NCBI GenBank assembly: GCA_012514505.1
Contig: JAAZAD010000348.1
Span: forward strand, 1-64,000
Direction: 5' to 3'
Source: Rhodococcus sp. (in: high G+C Gram-positive bacteria)
GTDB lineage: Bacteria > Actinomycetota > Actinomycetes > Mycobacteriales > Mycobacteriaceae
DNA: 64,000 bases
A model generated the notes under the pieces. That model saw only the letters and a program-made list of their open reading frames with translations. It ran no database searches and was not told the origin of the DNA. Positions 53,467 to 63,321 of this stretch are shown in pieces. Each line of letters opens with the position of its first letter. Position 1 is the stretch's first letter. Position numbers and translations under genes: made by a program.

Positions 53467-55119
53467 TCATGTGTGGGTTTCGGTCGTTCTACCGATCAGG
53501 TCCGGCGACTTCTCCCGCATTTCCACTTTGCGCACTTTCCCCGTCACAGTCATCGGAAACTCGTCCACGACGTGCACGTACCGCGGAATCTTGTAGTGCG
53601 CGAGCTTGCCTGTGCAGAAAGCACGGAGCGTTTCCGCGTCCAATGGTGTCGCACCCTCTTGCATTCGCACCCAGGCCATCAACTCCTCGCCGTACGTGGC
53701 ATCGGGAACGCCGATAACCTGTGCGTCGAGTATGTCCGGGTGGGTATAGAGGAATTCCTCGATCTCTCGGGGATAGACGTTCTCCCCACCGCGGATCACC
53801 ATGTCCTTGATCCGCCCGGTGATCGCAACGTAGCCGGCATCGTCCATCACCCCGATGTCGCCGGTGTGCATCCACCGGGCCGCGTCGATCGCCTCGGCCG
53901 TCTTCTCCTGGTTCTCCCAGTACCCCAACATCACCGAGTATCCACGAGTACACAACTCACCGGGTTCACCTCGCGGCACCGTCAATCCGGTCACCGCGTC
54001 GACGATCTTGACCTCGAGATGAGGCCCGACCCTCCCGACCGTCGACACGCGCTGCTCGATCGTGTCGCCGGACCGGGTCTGGAACGAGACCGGAGAGGTC
54101 TCGGTCATGCCGTAACAGATCGACACCTCGGTCATGCCCATCCGGTCGATCACCTGCTTCATCACCTCGACCGGACACGGTGAACCGGCCATGATCCCGG
54201 TCCGCAGACTGGACAGGTCGAAACTGTCGAAATCGGGGTGCGCGAGTTCGGCAATGAACATCGTCGGTACGCCGTACAACGAGGTGCACTTCTCGTCCCG
54301 CACCGTTTCGAGAGTGGCGTGCGGATCGAAGGACGCACCCGGAATCACCATGGCTGCACCATGACTGGTGGCAGCGAGATTACCCATCACCATTCCGAAG
54401 CAGTGGTAGAACGGCACCGGGATACACACTCGGTCGCGCTCGGAGTAATTGCAGAGTTCCCCCACGAAATAGCCGTTGTTGAGGATGTTGTGGTGACTCA
54501 GGGTGGCGCCTTTGGGAAATCCCGTGGTGCCCGAGGTGTACTGAATGTTGATCGGATCGTCCATCGACAACGACTGCTGGACGCGCCGCACCAGGTCCGG
54601 ATCGGTGGACAAGGCGGCCGACCCGTTCGCGAACAACGCCGCCCATTCAGCGGATTCGAGGAGGACGACCGATCGCAGCTCAGGGCAATCGGGTTTCACC
54701 GATCGGATCATCTGCGAGTAATCGGAGGTCTTGAACGTCGGCGCCGACACCAGGTAGCCGATACCGGCCTGTCCGAGAACGTACTTCAATTCGTGTTCGC
54801 GATACGCGGGGTTGATGTTGACGAGAATCGCGCCGATCTTCGCGGTCGCGTATTGAACAAAGGTCCACTCAGGGCAGTTCGGCGCCCAGATTCCGACTCG
54901 GTCGCCCTTCGCGACGCCCATTCCGATCAGACCGGCCGCCAACGCATGTACTTCGTGCGCGAACTCGGCGTACGTCCAGCGGCGTCCGCTCGGATGGTCG
55001 ACGAGTGCGTCGCGACTGCCATGCGCCGCTACCGTGCGGTCCAGGTTGTCGCCGATGGTGTCGCCCAACATCGGCGCATCCCAGACGCCGAATGCATAGC
55101 TGGGAAGGGGTGCGCTCAT
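53467..55119 (-). CDS. Acyl-CoA synthetase, FadD35-like
   Basis: This 550-aa AMP-dependent ligase has the adenylate loop [89 protein letters not shown] and the C-terminal lysine [14 protein letters not shown]. The ATG at 55119 is preferred to 55155 because AGAGGA lies upstream of it. FadD35 sits next to the same operon in M. tuberculosis, suggesting activation of a short or branched acid such as isovalerate. The substrate is not provable from sequence. Confidence 0.9.
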   Translation of the reverse strand: MSAPLPSYAFGVWDAPMLGDTIGDNLDRTVAAHGSRDALVDHPSGRRWTYAEFAHEVHALAAGLIGMGVAKGDRVGIWAPNCPEWTFVQYATAKIGAILVNINPAYREHELKYVLGQAGIGYLVSAPTFKTSDYSQMIRSVKPDCPELRSVVLLESAEWAALFANGSAALSTDPDLVRRVQQSLSMDDPINIQYTSGTTGFPKGATLSHHNILNNGYFVGELCNYSERDRVCIPVPFYHCFGMVMGNLAATSHGAAMVIPGASFDPHATLETVRDEKCTSLYGVPTMFIAELAHPDFDSFDLSSLRTGIMAGSPCPVEVMKQVIDRMGMTEVSICYGMTETSPVSFQTRSGDTIEQRVSTVGRVGPHLEVKIVDAVTGLTVPRGEPGELCTRGYSVMLGYWENQEKTAEAIDAARWMHTGDIGVMDDAGYVAITGRIKDMVIRGGENVYPREIEEFLYTHPDILDAQVIGVPDATYGEELMAWVRMQEGATPLDAETLRAFCTGKLAHYKIPRYVHVVDEFPMTVTGKVRKVEMREKSPDLIGRTTETHT

Positions 55120-55154
55120 GATGAAGTCCTCTCCTCGCTGGGTCGAAGAGAACA

Positions 55155-55174
55155 ATAGTGACGACCGTCACTAT
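55155..55174. promoter_or_regulatory. 20-bp palindromic operator before the FadD35-like gene
   Basis: ATAGTGACGACCGTCACTAT consists of two perfect 9-bp arms around a 2-bp centre, 35 bp upstream of the chosen start. It fits a homodimeric regulator site overlapping the promoter. Confidence 0.6.
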
Positions 55175-55215
55175 CCCGCCACCCCCGAAAAAGGGGTACC
55201 ACTCCCCCCACCTGC

Positions 55216-55268
55216 CCGACCAATGTCACACCGGTTCGCGTGAGCAGAACGGGTGTGACATTGGTCGG
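55216..55268. repeat. 53-bp dispersed palindromic element, copy 1
   Basis: The arms 55216-55237 and 55247-55268 pair with one internal mismatch around a GCGTGAGCA loop; the core is AATGTCACACC / GGTGTGACATT. It starts 23 bp beyond the stop of the minus-strand gene at 55292. It matches copy 2 at 61891-61943 at 50 of 53 positions. Confidence 0.85.
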
Positions 55269-55291
55269 TGGGGGTGGAATGGGAGTGAGAG

Positions 55292-55840
55292 TCAGGACTC
55301 GGTGCGGCCTGCTGCGCCCATGAGTTCCAGGCGAAGTTCCGTCCATACCGTCGCGTACGAGTCGATCACGGGCTCGGCGATCCACTTGGTGTCACCGGCA
55401 TCCACCTTGGCAAGTGCGTCGGCGAACAGATCCTGATAGCGCGACAGCCGCGGCACGAAGGCAGAAAGATCGTCGAAGACATCGGCGGCCTTACCGTCCA
55501 ACGCCTTCAGCCCGTCGACGTCCGCTTCCTCGATCACTTCCAGGAACTGCTCGTGCAACGGTTCGAACTGCTCGTACACCTCAGCGATCGAGTCCTCGTC
55601 GATGGAGACACGCTCGGCGTCGAGCTGATCCTCGAGCTCCTTCAGCCCGGCCGCAGTGAGCCCGATCTTTCCGTCGGCAACCTCTTCGGCCTTGCCCTGC
55701 GTGACGAGAGCGTCGTACGCGGCCTGACCGGACGACGCACTCACGCCGAGGTGTTCTGCGAGCACAGTCGCACCGACCTGCTCTTTCAGTCGCACCGCTT
55801 GCAACAACGCGAGCTCGTCCACATTGCCTGCAAAGGCCAT
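55292..55840 (-). CDS. Conserved hypothetical protein, winged-helix-like N-terminus
   Basis: This 182-aa acidic protein has GGAG 6 bp before the ATG. Residues 1-70 (LLQAVRLKEQVGATVLAEHLGVSASSGQAAYDALVTQGKAEEVADGKIGLTAAG, read with breaks) look like a winged helix. The rest is Glu/Asp-rich helical sequence (EVYEQFEPLHEQFLEVIEEA). I do not recognise the family. It is followed by the 53-bp palindrome and precedes no obvious partner; the ethanolamine genes end 50 bp upstream. Confidence 0.75.
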   Translation of the reverse strand: MAFAGNVDELALLQAVRLKEQVGATVLAEHLGVSASSGQAAYDALVTQGKAEEVADGKIGLTAAGLKELEDQLDAERVSIDEDSIAEVYEQFEPLHEQFLEVIEEADVDGLKALDGKAADVFDDLSAFVPRLSRYQDLFADALAKVDAGDTKWIAEPVIDSYATVWTELRLELMGAAGRTES

Positions 55841-55890
55841 TGAATTCTCCTAGCAATACCCGACGGATCTGTTACTGCCATCGAACACCA

Positions 55891-56661
55891 TCACAGCTCG
55901 AGAATGTCGGCCCGGTCCGTGAGTTCATCGTCACGGAACGTGTCCTTGAGGTCGACACCTGACCGGCCCAGGCGCCGCGCGCCACCGACGAGACCCGCCG
56001 CCACCCGGGCAGCTCGGCGATAGCCCAATCCGTCCGGCGGATGAATGTTGGAGATGCAGTTGCGATCGGAATCCGCGCGACCGGGACGCGGCAGATGCGT
56101 CAGGTAGATCCCGAGGCTGTCTGCAACCGACAGCCCCGGCCGCTCCCCTATCAACACGACGACCGTCCGGACCCCCATTGCCTCCGCGACGTGGTCACCC
56201 AACGCCACGCGGGCCTGAGTGGCAATCACCGGCGGGGCGAGCGAGTAGTGGTCGGCCAACTCGTCCACGAGCGCAGTCAGCAACGGCGCACCGTGCTCGG
56301 CCAACGCTCGCGGTGACAGCCCGTCTGCCAGAACGAATCCCACATCCGCACCGCTCGCCGATACGGAGGTGAGATTCTCGGGCAATCGCCCCAGGTCGGG
56401 TCGACGCAAGTACTCGCTGCGGTCTGCGGCCCGACTCAAGACAGTGAGCGGGGCACCGAGACCCACTGCCTCGACCCGCTCACTCAACGCACTCGCGTCC
56501 AGCGGCTGATGCACCGCGTCCCGTGCGGCAGCATGAGCAGCAGTGAACTCGAGTACCCGCGAGGTCGGGAGGGAGTCGCCCGCCCGGCCCAATCCGATGC
56601 GCGACTGCGTACTTCGGCGGAGTTCGTTCCAGAACGCTTCTTCCGGTAGGTGGTCCGTCAC
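55891..56661 (-). CDS. eutC: Ethanolamine ammonia-lyase small subunit
   Basis: This 256-aa protein has the EutC features FWNELRRSTQSRIGLGRAGDSLPT, VGFVLADGLSPRALAEHG, RVALGDHVAEAMG, VVVLIGERPGLSVADSLGIYLT and DRNCISNIHPPDGLGY. It binds adenosylcobalamin with EutB and converts ethanolamine to acetaldehyde and ammonia. The GTG start directly abuts the eutB stop (TGAGTG). Confidence 0.93.
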   Translation of the reverse strand: MTDHLPEEAFWNELRRSTQSRIGLGRAGDSLPTSRVLEFTAAHAAARDAVHQPLDASALSERVEAVGLGAPLTVLSRAADRSEYLRRPDLGRLPENLTSVSASGADVGFVLADGLSPRALAEHGAPLLTALVDELADHYSLAPPVIATQARVALGDHVAEAMGVRTVVVLIGERPGLSVADSLGIYLTHLPRPGRADSDRNCISNIHPPDGLGYRRAARVAAGLVGGARRLGRSGVDLKDTFRDDELTDRADILEL

Positions 56662-58071
56662 TCAGGTCACCGTCAACTCTCGTAGTGGTGATGCTGCCGC
56701 ATCCACCGGGACTATCCGGCCGTTCGAACTCACCATGCCGAGCCTGCGCAGCCAGTCCTCGAATTCAGGGGCGGGCCGCAGACCCAGTACCTGCCTCGCG
56801 TAGAGCGCATCGTGAAAGGACAGGCTCTGGTAGCCGAGCATCACATCGTCCGCGCCCGGAACCGTGATGACGAAGGCCGCGCCGGCCACACCGAGAAGAG
56901 TGAGCAGCGTGTCCATGTCGTCCTGGTCGGCTTCGGCATGATTGGTGTAGCACACGTCCACACCCATCGGCAGCCCCAGAAGTTTCCCGCAGAAGTGGTC
57001 TTCGAGGCCGGCGCGGATGATCTGCTTACCGTCGAACAGATACTCCGGCCCGATGAAACCCACGACCGTGTTGACGAGGAGCGGCTCGAGCGTGCGCGCG
57101 AGTCCGTAGGCCCTGACCTCGAGGGTCTGCTGATCTACGGGGCGACCTCCCGTCCCCAGGTGGGCATTGGCGCTGAGCGCCGAACCCTGCCCCGTCTCGA
57201 GGTACATGACGTTGTCGCCGACGGTCCCGCGCTTCAGTGAGCGCCCGGCCTCGTTGGCTTCGCGCAACAGCGAGACGTTCACGCCGAAACCGGAATTGGC
57301 CCCTTCGGTGCCCGCGATGGATTGGAACACCAGATCCACCGGTGCGCCCGCTTCGATCAGTTCGAGCGTGGTGGTGACGTGCGACAGGACGCAGGACTGC
57401 GCGGGAATGTCGTAGCGCCGACGCACCTCGTCGAGAAGATGCAACAGGTCTGCTGTGGCCTGCGGCGAATCGGTCGCGGGATTGATCCCGATCACCGCGT
57501 CACCGCATCCGAGCAGCAGCCCGTCCAGTGTCGCAGCCGCAATCCCCCGTGGATCGTCGGTCGGGTGATTCGGTTGGAGACGAGTTGCGAGGTGCCCGGG
57601 CAGTCCGATCGTGGTCCGGAACGCAGACGTCACAGTGATCGCCCGGGACACCGCGATCAGATCCTGGTTTCGCATGATCTTGCTGACTGCCGCAACCATT
57701 TCGGGTGTCAGCCCCGGCGAGACAGCCCGCAGTCGCGTGCCCGGATCAGGCCCCGCAGCCACCTCCAGAAGCCAATCGCGAAGCCCACCAACCGTCAGAT
57801 GCGAGACCGCCGCGAAGGCACCGCGATCGTGCGAGTCGATGATGAGACGGGTGACTTCGTCGTCCTCGTAGGGCACGACGAGGTCGGTGAGGAAAGTGGT
57901 GAGGGATACGTCGGCGAGCGCCCACTGTGCGGCTGCGCGTTCGGCATCCGAATGCGCCGCGCACCCGGCGAGTTCGTCCCCGCTGCGAGCGGGTGTCGCC
58001 TTCGCAAGCAGGTCGACCAGACCGTCGAAGCTGTACGTCGATCCGCCGACTTGCTGGTTGAACGTCGTCAT
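56662..58071 (-). CDS. eutB: Ethanolamine ammonia-lyase large subunit
   Basis: This 469-aa TIM-barrel catalytic subunit opens TFNQQVGGSTYSFDGLVDLL and contains ANEAGRSLKRGTVGDNVMYLETGQGSALSANAH, FIGPEYLFDGKQIIRAGLEDHFCGKLLGLPMGVDVCYTNHAEADQDDMD and ITVPGADDVMLGYQSLSFHD, all hallmark EutB stretches. The length is normal. The ATG at 58071 overlaps the permease stop (ATGA); a longer frame to 58194 falls in the permease gene. No EutA reactivase is nearby. Confidence 0.94.
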   Translation of the reverse strand: MTTFNQQVGGSTYSFDGLVDLLAKATPARSGDELAGCAAHSDAERAAAQWALADVSLTTFLTDLVVPYEDDEVTRLIIDSHDRGAFAAVSHLTVGGLRDWLLEVAAGPDPGTRLRAVSPGLTPEMVAAVSKIMRNQDLIAVSRAITVTSAFRTTIGLPGHLATRLQPNHPTDDPRGIAAATLDGLLLGCGDAVIGINPATDSPQATADLLHLLDEVRRRYDIPAQSCVLSHVTTTLELIEAGAPVDLVFQSIAGTEGANSGFGVNVSLLREANEAGRSLKRGTVGDNVMYLETGQGSALSANAHLGTGGRPVDQQTLEVRAYGLARTLEPLLVNTVVGFIGPEYLFDGKQIIRAGLEDHFCGKLLGLPMGVDVCYTNHAEADQDDMDTLLTLLGVAGAAFVITVPGADDVMLGYQSLSFHDALYARQVLGLRPAPEFEDWLRRLGMVSSNGRIVPVDAAASPLRELTVT

Positions 58072-59537
58072 TCGAGCTCTTCCTCCGCCTTTGCCAGTAC
58101 AGCAAACTCCTCGTCCGGCGAGTTGGCAACGAGATGATGGCGGCTGTACAGCCCGAAGTAGGCCATGAATGCACCGAATGCGATCGCAGTCCACAGCGCT
58201 GCCATCGGGTCGACGAGGAACGTGGCGACGACTGCAACTGCGGCGACAACCAGTGCGAACGACGTCGTCGCGATACCGCCCGGTGTCCGGTAAGGCCGCG
58301 GCATGTCAGGTTCACGCTTGCGCAGCACGATGTGGCTCACCATCATCAACACGTAGCTGACCGCCGCACCGAACACGGCCATGTTGAGCAACATCGCCCC
58401 CTCGCCGGTCAGTGACAGGGCAAAGCCGATGACGCCGGGAACGATCAATGCCAGCGTCGGCGCCTTCCTGGAGTTGGTGACCGACAGGCTCGTCGGCAAG
58501 TAGCCGGCGCGCGACAAGGCGAAGGTCTGACGCGAGTAGGCGTACATGATGGAGAAGAAGCTGGCGACCAGTCCCGCGAGTCCGATGTAGTTGACGACCT
58601 TGGCGGTGGTGGTGTCACCGAGGGCCTCGACGAGCGGGTTACCCGAGACGGACAGCGCGTCCGCCCCCAGCGCACCCGTTGCGAGAAACAGCACGGCCGC
58701 GCCCGTCACGACGAGGACGAGCATGCTGATGATGATGCCCTTCGGGACGTTCCTCTCGGGTTCACGCGCCTCTTCCGCAGCGAGTGGCACACCTTCGACA
58801 GCGAGGAAGAACCAGATGGCGAAGGGGACAGCTGCCCAGATACCGAGCAATCCATACGGCAGGAACGACGACGCACCGACGGCATCGGTGGGCGCGATGT
58901 CGGTCAGGTTGCCCACGTCGAACAGTCCGATGGCGGACACCGCGAAGATCACGAGACCGACGAGCGCGATCGCAGTGATCACGAACATCGCCTTGAGAGC
59001 CTCACCGGCGCCGGTGAGGTGAATCCCGATGAAGATGGCGTACACCGCCAGATACACCCACCATCCATCCGTGATGCCGAGCAGATTCAGGGATTCGACG
59101 TAGCTTCCGATGAACGTCGCGATGGCGGCGGGTGCGATGGCGTACTCGATGAGAATGGCCGTGCCGGTGGCGAACCCACCCCACGGCCCCAGCGCGCGGC
59201 GCGCGAACGTGTATCCGCCGCCCGCTGCGGGCAGGGCCGACGACATCTCTGCCATACCGAGCACCATCGCCAGATACATGGCGGCGATGACGACAGCGGC
59301 GATCAGCAGACCACCGAAGCCGCCCTCGGCCAAGCCGTTGTTCCATCCGGCGTAGTCACCCGAGATGACGTAGCTGACACCGAGTCCCGCCAGGAGCACC
59401 CAACCGGCGGAGCCCTTTCTCAGCGTCCGTTTCTCCAGGTAGTCGGCGCCTTCCGCGTGGAACTCCACGCTGCGGCTTTCTGCGCCGTGATCGGCAGACT
59501 TGCCGGCCTGTGAGGGCGCAGATTCTTCGAGAGTCAT
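58068..59537 (-). CDS. eat: Ethanolamine permease (APC family)
   Basis: This 489-aa transporter has about twelve hydrophobic segments. Its family start GSAGWVLLAGLGVSYVISGDYAGWNNGLAEGGFGGL is that of ethanolamine permeases, followed by MAEMSSALPAAGGGYTFARRALGPWGGFATG and FLAVEGVPLAAEEAREPERNVPKG. The ATG at 59537 has AAAGG upstream; the frame from 59585 lacks one. It leads the permease-eutB-eutC unit. Confidence 0.9.
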   Translation of the reverse strand: MTLEESAPSQAGKSADHGAESRSVEFHAEGADYLEKRTLRKGSAGWVLLAGLGVSYVISGDYAGWNNGLAEGGFGGLLIAAVVIAAMYLAMVLGMAEMSSALPAAGGGYTFARRALGPWGGFATGTAILIEYAIAPAAIATFIGSYVESLNLLGITDGWWVYLAVYAIFIGIHLTGAGEALKAMFVITAIALVGLVIFAVSAIGLFDVGNLTDIAPTDAVGASSFLPYGLLGIWAAVPFAIWFFLAVEGVPLAAEEAREPERNVPKGIIISMLVLVVTGAAVLFLATGALGADALSVSGNPLVEALGDTTTAKVVNYIGLAGLVASFFSIMYAYSRQTFALSRAGYLPTSLSVTNSRKAPTLALIVPGVIGFALSLTGEGAMLLNMAVFGAAVSYVLMMVSHIVLRKREPDMPRPYRTPGGIATTSFALVVAAVAVVATFLVDPMAALWTAIAFGAFMAYFGLYSRHHLVANSPDEEFAVLAKAEEELE

Positions 59538-59630
59538 GGGCAACCTTTTCGTCGGTCGGTGCTCGGGGTCGGGCCACGGCGCCATTGCCGTCCGCGAGAC
59601 GCACGGTATTGGGGTGGTGTTGCGTTCTTT

Positions 59631-59649
59631 GGGCCGCAGGTTTCGGCCC
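59631..59649 (-). terminator. Weak hairpin between the DUF779 gene and the permease
   Basis: GGGCCG-7 nt-CGGCCC, followed on the minus strand by AAAGAAC, lies 22 bp after the DUF779 stop. The short stem makes the call tentative. Confidence 0.35.
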
Positions 59650-59671
59650 AGTTACGAGTCGCTTCGCGCGA

Positions 59672-60211
59672 TCAGCTGGGGGTGCCTGGAATCGGGCAGG
59701 CCTCGACTGCTTCCGTCACGATCTGCGGAGTGTCGGGTGGATCCGGTCGTTCACCGCGCTCCCAGTCCTCTCCCGTCAATGGATGCCCAGCGGCCAGAGC
59801 ATCGTTTTCCTCGGCGGTGAAAGCGCGGGCGCGGCTGAGGAAGCGCATGCCCTCAGGGCTCTCGAGACTGAATCCCGAGCCTCGGCCGGGCACGACGTCG
59901 AGCACGAGACAGGTGTGTTTCCACGCCTCGAACTGGGAACCCGAAATCCATACCGTCACCGCGTCGTCGCCCGTGGGCAGATCGGACGCAGTCTCGCCTG
60001 GCTCGAGTCTGAGGTCGAGTACTCCGAGAAGGACGTCACGATCCCCGACGATGAACTCCCCGTCGGGGTAACACATGGGTGCCGAGCCATCACAGCAACC
60101 ACCGGACTGGTGCATCATCAGTGCGCCATGGGCACCGCGGAGGCGGCGGAGAAGGTCTGCCGCCTCCACGGTTGCGATGAGGCGCAGTGGAATTGCAGTG
60201 TCCCCATTCAT
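59672..60211 (-). CDS. DUF779-family protein linked to acetaldehyde dehydrogenase
   Basis: This 179-aa protein has the DUF779 core ALMMHQSGGCCDGSAPMC, VLLGVLDL, FEAWKHTCLVLDVVPGRGSGFSLESPEG. The family is a frequent neighbour of aldehyde dehydrogenases; its cysteines suggest metal or redox chemistry, but function is not established. The core ends near residue 135, so about 40 residues of Pro/Glu-rich tail are extra. It starts 16 bp after the aldehyde dehydrogenase stop and is probably co-transcribed. Confidence 0.87.
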   Translation of the reverse strand: MNGDTAIPLRLIATVEAADLLRRLRGAHGALMMHQSGGCCDGSAPMCYPDGEFIVGDRDVLLGVLDLRLEPGETASDLPTGDDAVTVWISGSQFEAWKHTCLVLDVVPGRGSGFSLESPEGMRFLSRARAFTAEENDALAAGHPLTGEDWERGERPDPPDTPQIVTEAVEACPIPGTPS

Positions 60212-60227
60212 CAGCTGCCCATACCCA

Positions 60228-61751
60228 TCAGAAGAAGCCCTGGGCCTTCGGTGCGTAGCTCACGAGCAGGTTCTTCGTCTGCTGGTAGTGGTCCAGCATC
60301 ATCAGGTGATTCTCGCGTCCGATACCGGACTGCTTGTAGCCACCGAATGCAGAGTGTGCGGGGTACTGGTGGTACGTGTTGGTCCAGACGCGGCCGGCCT
60401 GAATGTCACGCCCGGCGCGGTAGGCGACGCCACCGTCGCGCGACCACACGCCAGCACCGAGGCCGTACAGCGTGTCGTTGGCGATCTCGATGGCCTGCTC
60501 GTAGTCCTTGAACGAGGTGACCGAGACGACGGGGCCGAAGATCTCCTCCTGGAAGATCCTCATGTTGTTCTTTCCTGTGAAGATCGTCGGTTGCACGTAG
60601 TAGCCGCCGGAGAGGTCGCCTCCGAGATCGGCACGCTCACCGCCGGTGATCACCTTGGCGCCCTCGCCCTTGCCGATCTCGATGTAGGAGAGGATCTTTT
60701 CGAGTTGGTCGTTGCTGGCCTGGGCACCGATCATGGTGTCCGTGTCGAGGGGGTCGCCCTGGCGGACGGCTTTGGTGCGGATCGCAGCCAGTGCGAGGAA
60801 CTCGTCGAAGATGTCCTCCTGGATGAGAGACCTCGACGGGCAGGTGCACACCTCACCCTGGTTGAGAGCGAACATCGTGAAGCCTTCGAGAGCCTTGTCC
60901 TGGAAGTCGTCGTTCGACGAAAGCACGTCCGAGAAGAAGACGTTGGGGCTCTTGCCGCCGAGCTCCAGGGTCACCGGGATGAGGTTCTGCGAGGCGTACT
61001 GCATGATCAGTCGGCCGGTGGTCGTCTCGCCGGTGAACGCGATCTTCTTGATCCGAGGGCTCGAGGCGAGCGGCTTGCCCGCCTCGGTGCCGAAGCCGTT
61101 CACGATGTTGAGCACGCCTGCAGGCAGCAGGTCGCCGATGATGCCGATCAGGTGCAGAATCGACGCAGGCGTCTGCTCCGCGGGCTTGAGCACGATCGCG
61201 TTTCCGGCGGCCAGTGCGGGTGCCAGCTTCCACACGGCCATCAGGATCGGAAAGTTCCAGGGAATGATCTGACCGACGACGCCGAGCGGCTCGTGGAAGT
61301 GGTAGGCCACGGTGTCGGAATTGATTTCCGAGAGCGAACCCTCTTGCGCGCGAATGGCACCTGCAAAGTAGCGGAAGTGGTCGATGGCGAGCGGGATGTC
61401 GGCGTTCAGTGTCTCGCGGATCGGCTTGCCGTTGTCCCAGGACTCGGCGAGCGCGATGGACTCGAGGTTCTGCTCCATCCGGTCGGCGATCTTGTTGAGG
61501 ATGACGGCCCGCTCGGCGACGGAGGTCTTGCCCCATGCCGGCGCCGCTGCGTGCGCGGCGTCCAACGCCAACTCGATGTCCTCCGATGTGGACCGAGCGA
61601 CCTCGCAGAAGTTCTGGCCGGTGACCGGCGTCGGATTCTCGAAGTACTGCCCCTTGACCGGCGCAACCCACTCCCCGCCGATCCAGTTGTCGTAACGGGA
61701 CTGGAACGACATCTTCGCGTCCGCCGAACCGGGACGTGCAAACACAGTCAT
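60228..61751 (-). CDS. NAD-dependent acetaldehyde dehydrogenase
   Basis: This 507-aa aldehyde dehydrogenase has the cofactor motif [38 protein letters not shown], the catalytic Cys in GEVCTCPSR ([18 protein letters not shown]) and [10 protein letters not shown], ending [25 protein letters not shown], as in ExaC/AldA acetaldehyde dehydrogenases. The ATG at 61751 has GAGGGAG upstream. It would oxidise the acetaldehyde made by EutBC to acetate. Confidence 0.93.
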   Translation of the reverse strand: MTVFARPGSADAKMSFQSRYDNWIGGEWVAPVKGQYFENPTPVTGQNFCEVARSTSEDIELALDAAHAAAPAWGKTSVAERAVILNKIADRMEQNLESIALAESWDNGKPIRETLNADIPLAIDHFRYFAGAIRAQEGSLSEINSDTVAYHFHEPLGVVGQIIPWNFPILMAVWKLAPALAAGNAIVLKPAEQTPASILHLIGIIGDLLPAGVLNIVNGFGTEAGKPLASSPRIKKIAFTGETTTGRLIMQYASQNLIPVTLELGGKSPNVFFSDVLSSNDDFQDKALEGFTMFALNQGEVCTCPSRSLIQEDIFDEFLALAAIRTKAVRQGDPLDTDTMIGAQASNDQLEKILSYIEIGKGEGAKVITGGERADLGGDLSGGYYVQPTIFTGKNNMRIFQEEIFGPVVSVTSFKDYEQAIEIANDTLYGLGAGVWSRDGGVAYRAGRDIQAGRVWTNTYHQYPAHSAFGGYKQSGIGRENHLMMLDHYQQTKNLLVSYAPKAQGFF

Positions 61752-61825
61752 CGATAGCTCCCTCGTATCTGGTTCTCCCCTCAGGTTCTCCGCACCAGGG
61801 GGTGTGATCCACAACACTAGAAGGC

Positions 61826-61848
61826 GCAACGTTGCATGTACGTTGCAT
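61826..61848. promoter_or_regulatory. Direct-repeat operator upstream of acetaldehyde dehydrogenase
   Basis: ACGTTGCAT occurs at 61829-61837 and 61840-61848, an 11-bp period or one helical turn. The first copy overlaps the palindrome GCAACGTTGC (61826-61835). It lies about 75 bp before the dehydrogenase start and is a plausible target of the GAF-domain regulator encoded next door. Confidence 0.45.
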
Positions 61849-61890
61849 CGACAATCTCTCCCCTTCCCGACGCTTCCCCTCCCCTCTTCC

Positions 61891-61943
61891 CCGACGAATG
61901 TCACACCCGTTCGCGTGAGCTGAACGGGTGTGACATTGGTCGG
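61891..61943. repeat. 53-bp dispersed palindromic element, copy 2
   Basis: The arms 61891-61912 and 61922-61943 fold around GCGTGAGCT and differ from copy 1 at three positions only. It ends 7 bp before the stop codon of the minus-strand regulator gene, so it may act as its terminator. Confidence 0.85.
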
Positions 61944-61950
61944 GGTGGGA

Positions 61951-63282
61951 TCAGTGCCACTGGCGGTCGAACAGCTCGATTCGAGCTTTCACCTGCGAGT
62001 ACAAGGGAGAATGGGGATCGAGTCCGGCGAGATACGCTTCCCACGCCGCCGGATCCGATCGGCCGTGCACCGACGTGGTCCACTTGGCGAGAAGCTGCTG
62101 ATTACCCTGACGAAGCAATCCCGCCTGCACACGGGCGCGCAATTCCTCGCGCACCCCTTCGACCCCGGGCGCAATCGATTCGGGGAGCACCGGGCCCTCG
62201 AAGATCCGCATCGCACGCGCGATGTCCCCACGCTCGAGAGCCGAACGCACGTCGCGAACATCCGTATCCAGCTCCGTGACGATCCGGTACGGACGAGAGG
62301 CGACGTTGCGGGCACCGATCACCTTGCGCAGACGCGATACCTCGGCGCGAATCGTCACCGAATCCAGCTCACCCTCGTCGAGAAGGACTGCCAGGTGCTC
62401 GGCCGTCAGACCCTCCGGATACTCGGACAGCAGGAGCAATATCTCGGCGTGGCGGCGCGACACCATCTGACGGACTCCGTCCACCACCAGCACAGGGCGC
62501 GACCTACCCAACACCTCGAGCCTCGCCACCCCAGTTCGTTGCCGGGCCGGGAACGAGAGGAAATGCAGGCGTAGTTCCGACTCGGCCGCCGCAACTGTGG
62601 CGCGCACCAGCGACAGCACTTCCGGTGCCGCGACGCGGGGTCCACCCGTGATGTCGATCGTCCCGACGATCAGGCCGGTGTCGGGATCGTGGACCGGTGC
62701 GGCGGTGCAACTCCAGTCGTGAACCGAGCGGCTGAAGTGTTCGGCGCCGAAAAACTGCACACAGTGGTCGAGTTCGAGCGCAGTACCCGGCGCGTTCGTA
62801 CCGACTGCGACTTCGCTCCAGTCGGCACCCTCGACGAAGTTCATCGAGGCCGCGCTGTCCTTCGCCGAGTTGTCACCGTCCACGCGCAGTAGACGACCGT
62901 GCTCGTCGGACGTCGCGATCAGCAAACCCGAGTCGGCAGCATCTTCGACGAGCAGCGTGCGCACGACAGGTTCGATGATCGACATGGGATGCGCGGCCCG
63001 ATATTCGGCCAGCCCCGATTCGCCGAGATCCCCCGAGCGGGCCGAGCTGTCCGGGCTCACACCACGCCGCCTGCTACGCAGCCATGAATCGAAGACGACC
63101 GACCGCACCTGCCCTGGACCATCCGACGGCACACCCGCATCGTCCACTGGCGCCTGATCGACGAAGGAGCGGTGTGCCGAGGACAGCCGGCGGCGCAGAA
63201 CGTCGATGTCCTCGCCCGGGCGAACGGCAACCCACGGGTTTCCCCCACCGCCACGCGCCGCAGAACCGTGCGCATTGTTCAT
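61951..63282 (-). CDS. GAF-domain transcriptional regulator (AcoR-like sensor, no AAA+ domain)
   Basis: This 443-aa regulator starts at the ATG at 63282, which has GGAGG 8 bp upstream. Residues 90-225 form a GAF sensor ([68 protein letters not shown], read in pieces), as in AcoR-type activators. Instead of an AAA+ sigma-54 domain it has a C-terminal winged-helix-like DNA-binding part ([41 protein letters not shown]). Such proteins commonly control neighbouring aldehyde dehydrogenase genes in Rhodococcus-like genomes. It probably senses ethanolamine or acetaldehyde. Confidence 0.85.
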   Translation of the reverse strand: MNNAHGSAARGGGGNPWVAVRPGEDIDVLRRRLSSAHRSFVDQAPVDDAGVPSDGPGQVRSVVFDSWLRSRRRGVSPDSSARSGDLGESGLAEYRAAHPMSIIEPVVRTLLVEDAADSGLLIATSDEHGRLLRVDGDNSAKDSAASMNFVEGADWSEVAVGTNAPGTALELDHCVQFFGAEHFSRSVHDWSCTAAPVHDPDTGLIVGTIDITGGPRVAAPEVLSLVRATVAAAESELRLHFLSFPARQRTGVARLEVLGRSRPVLVVDGVRQMVSRRHAEILLLLSEYPEGLTAEHLAVLLDEGELDSVTIRAEVSRLRKVIGARNVASRPYRIVTELDTDVRDVRSALERGDIARAMRIFEGPVLPESIAPGVEGVREELRARVQAGLLRQGNQQLLAKWTTSVHGRSDPAAWEAYLAGLDPHSPLYSQVKARIELFDRQWH

Positions 63283-63321
63283 CGGATAGACCTCCACGAC
63301 TACACCCCACTGTAACCGGCG

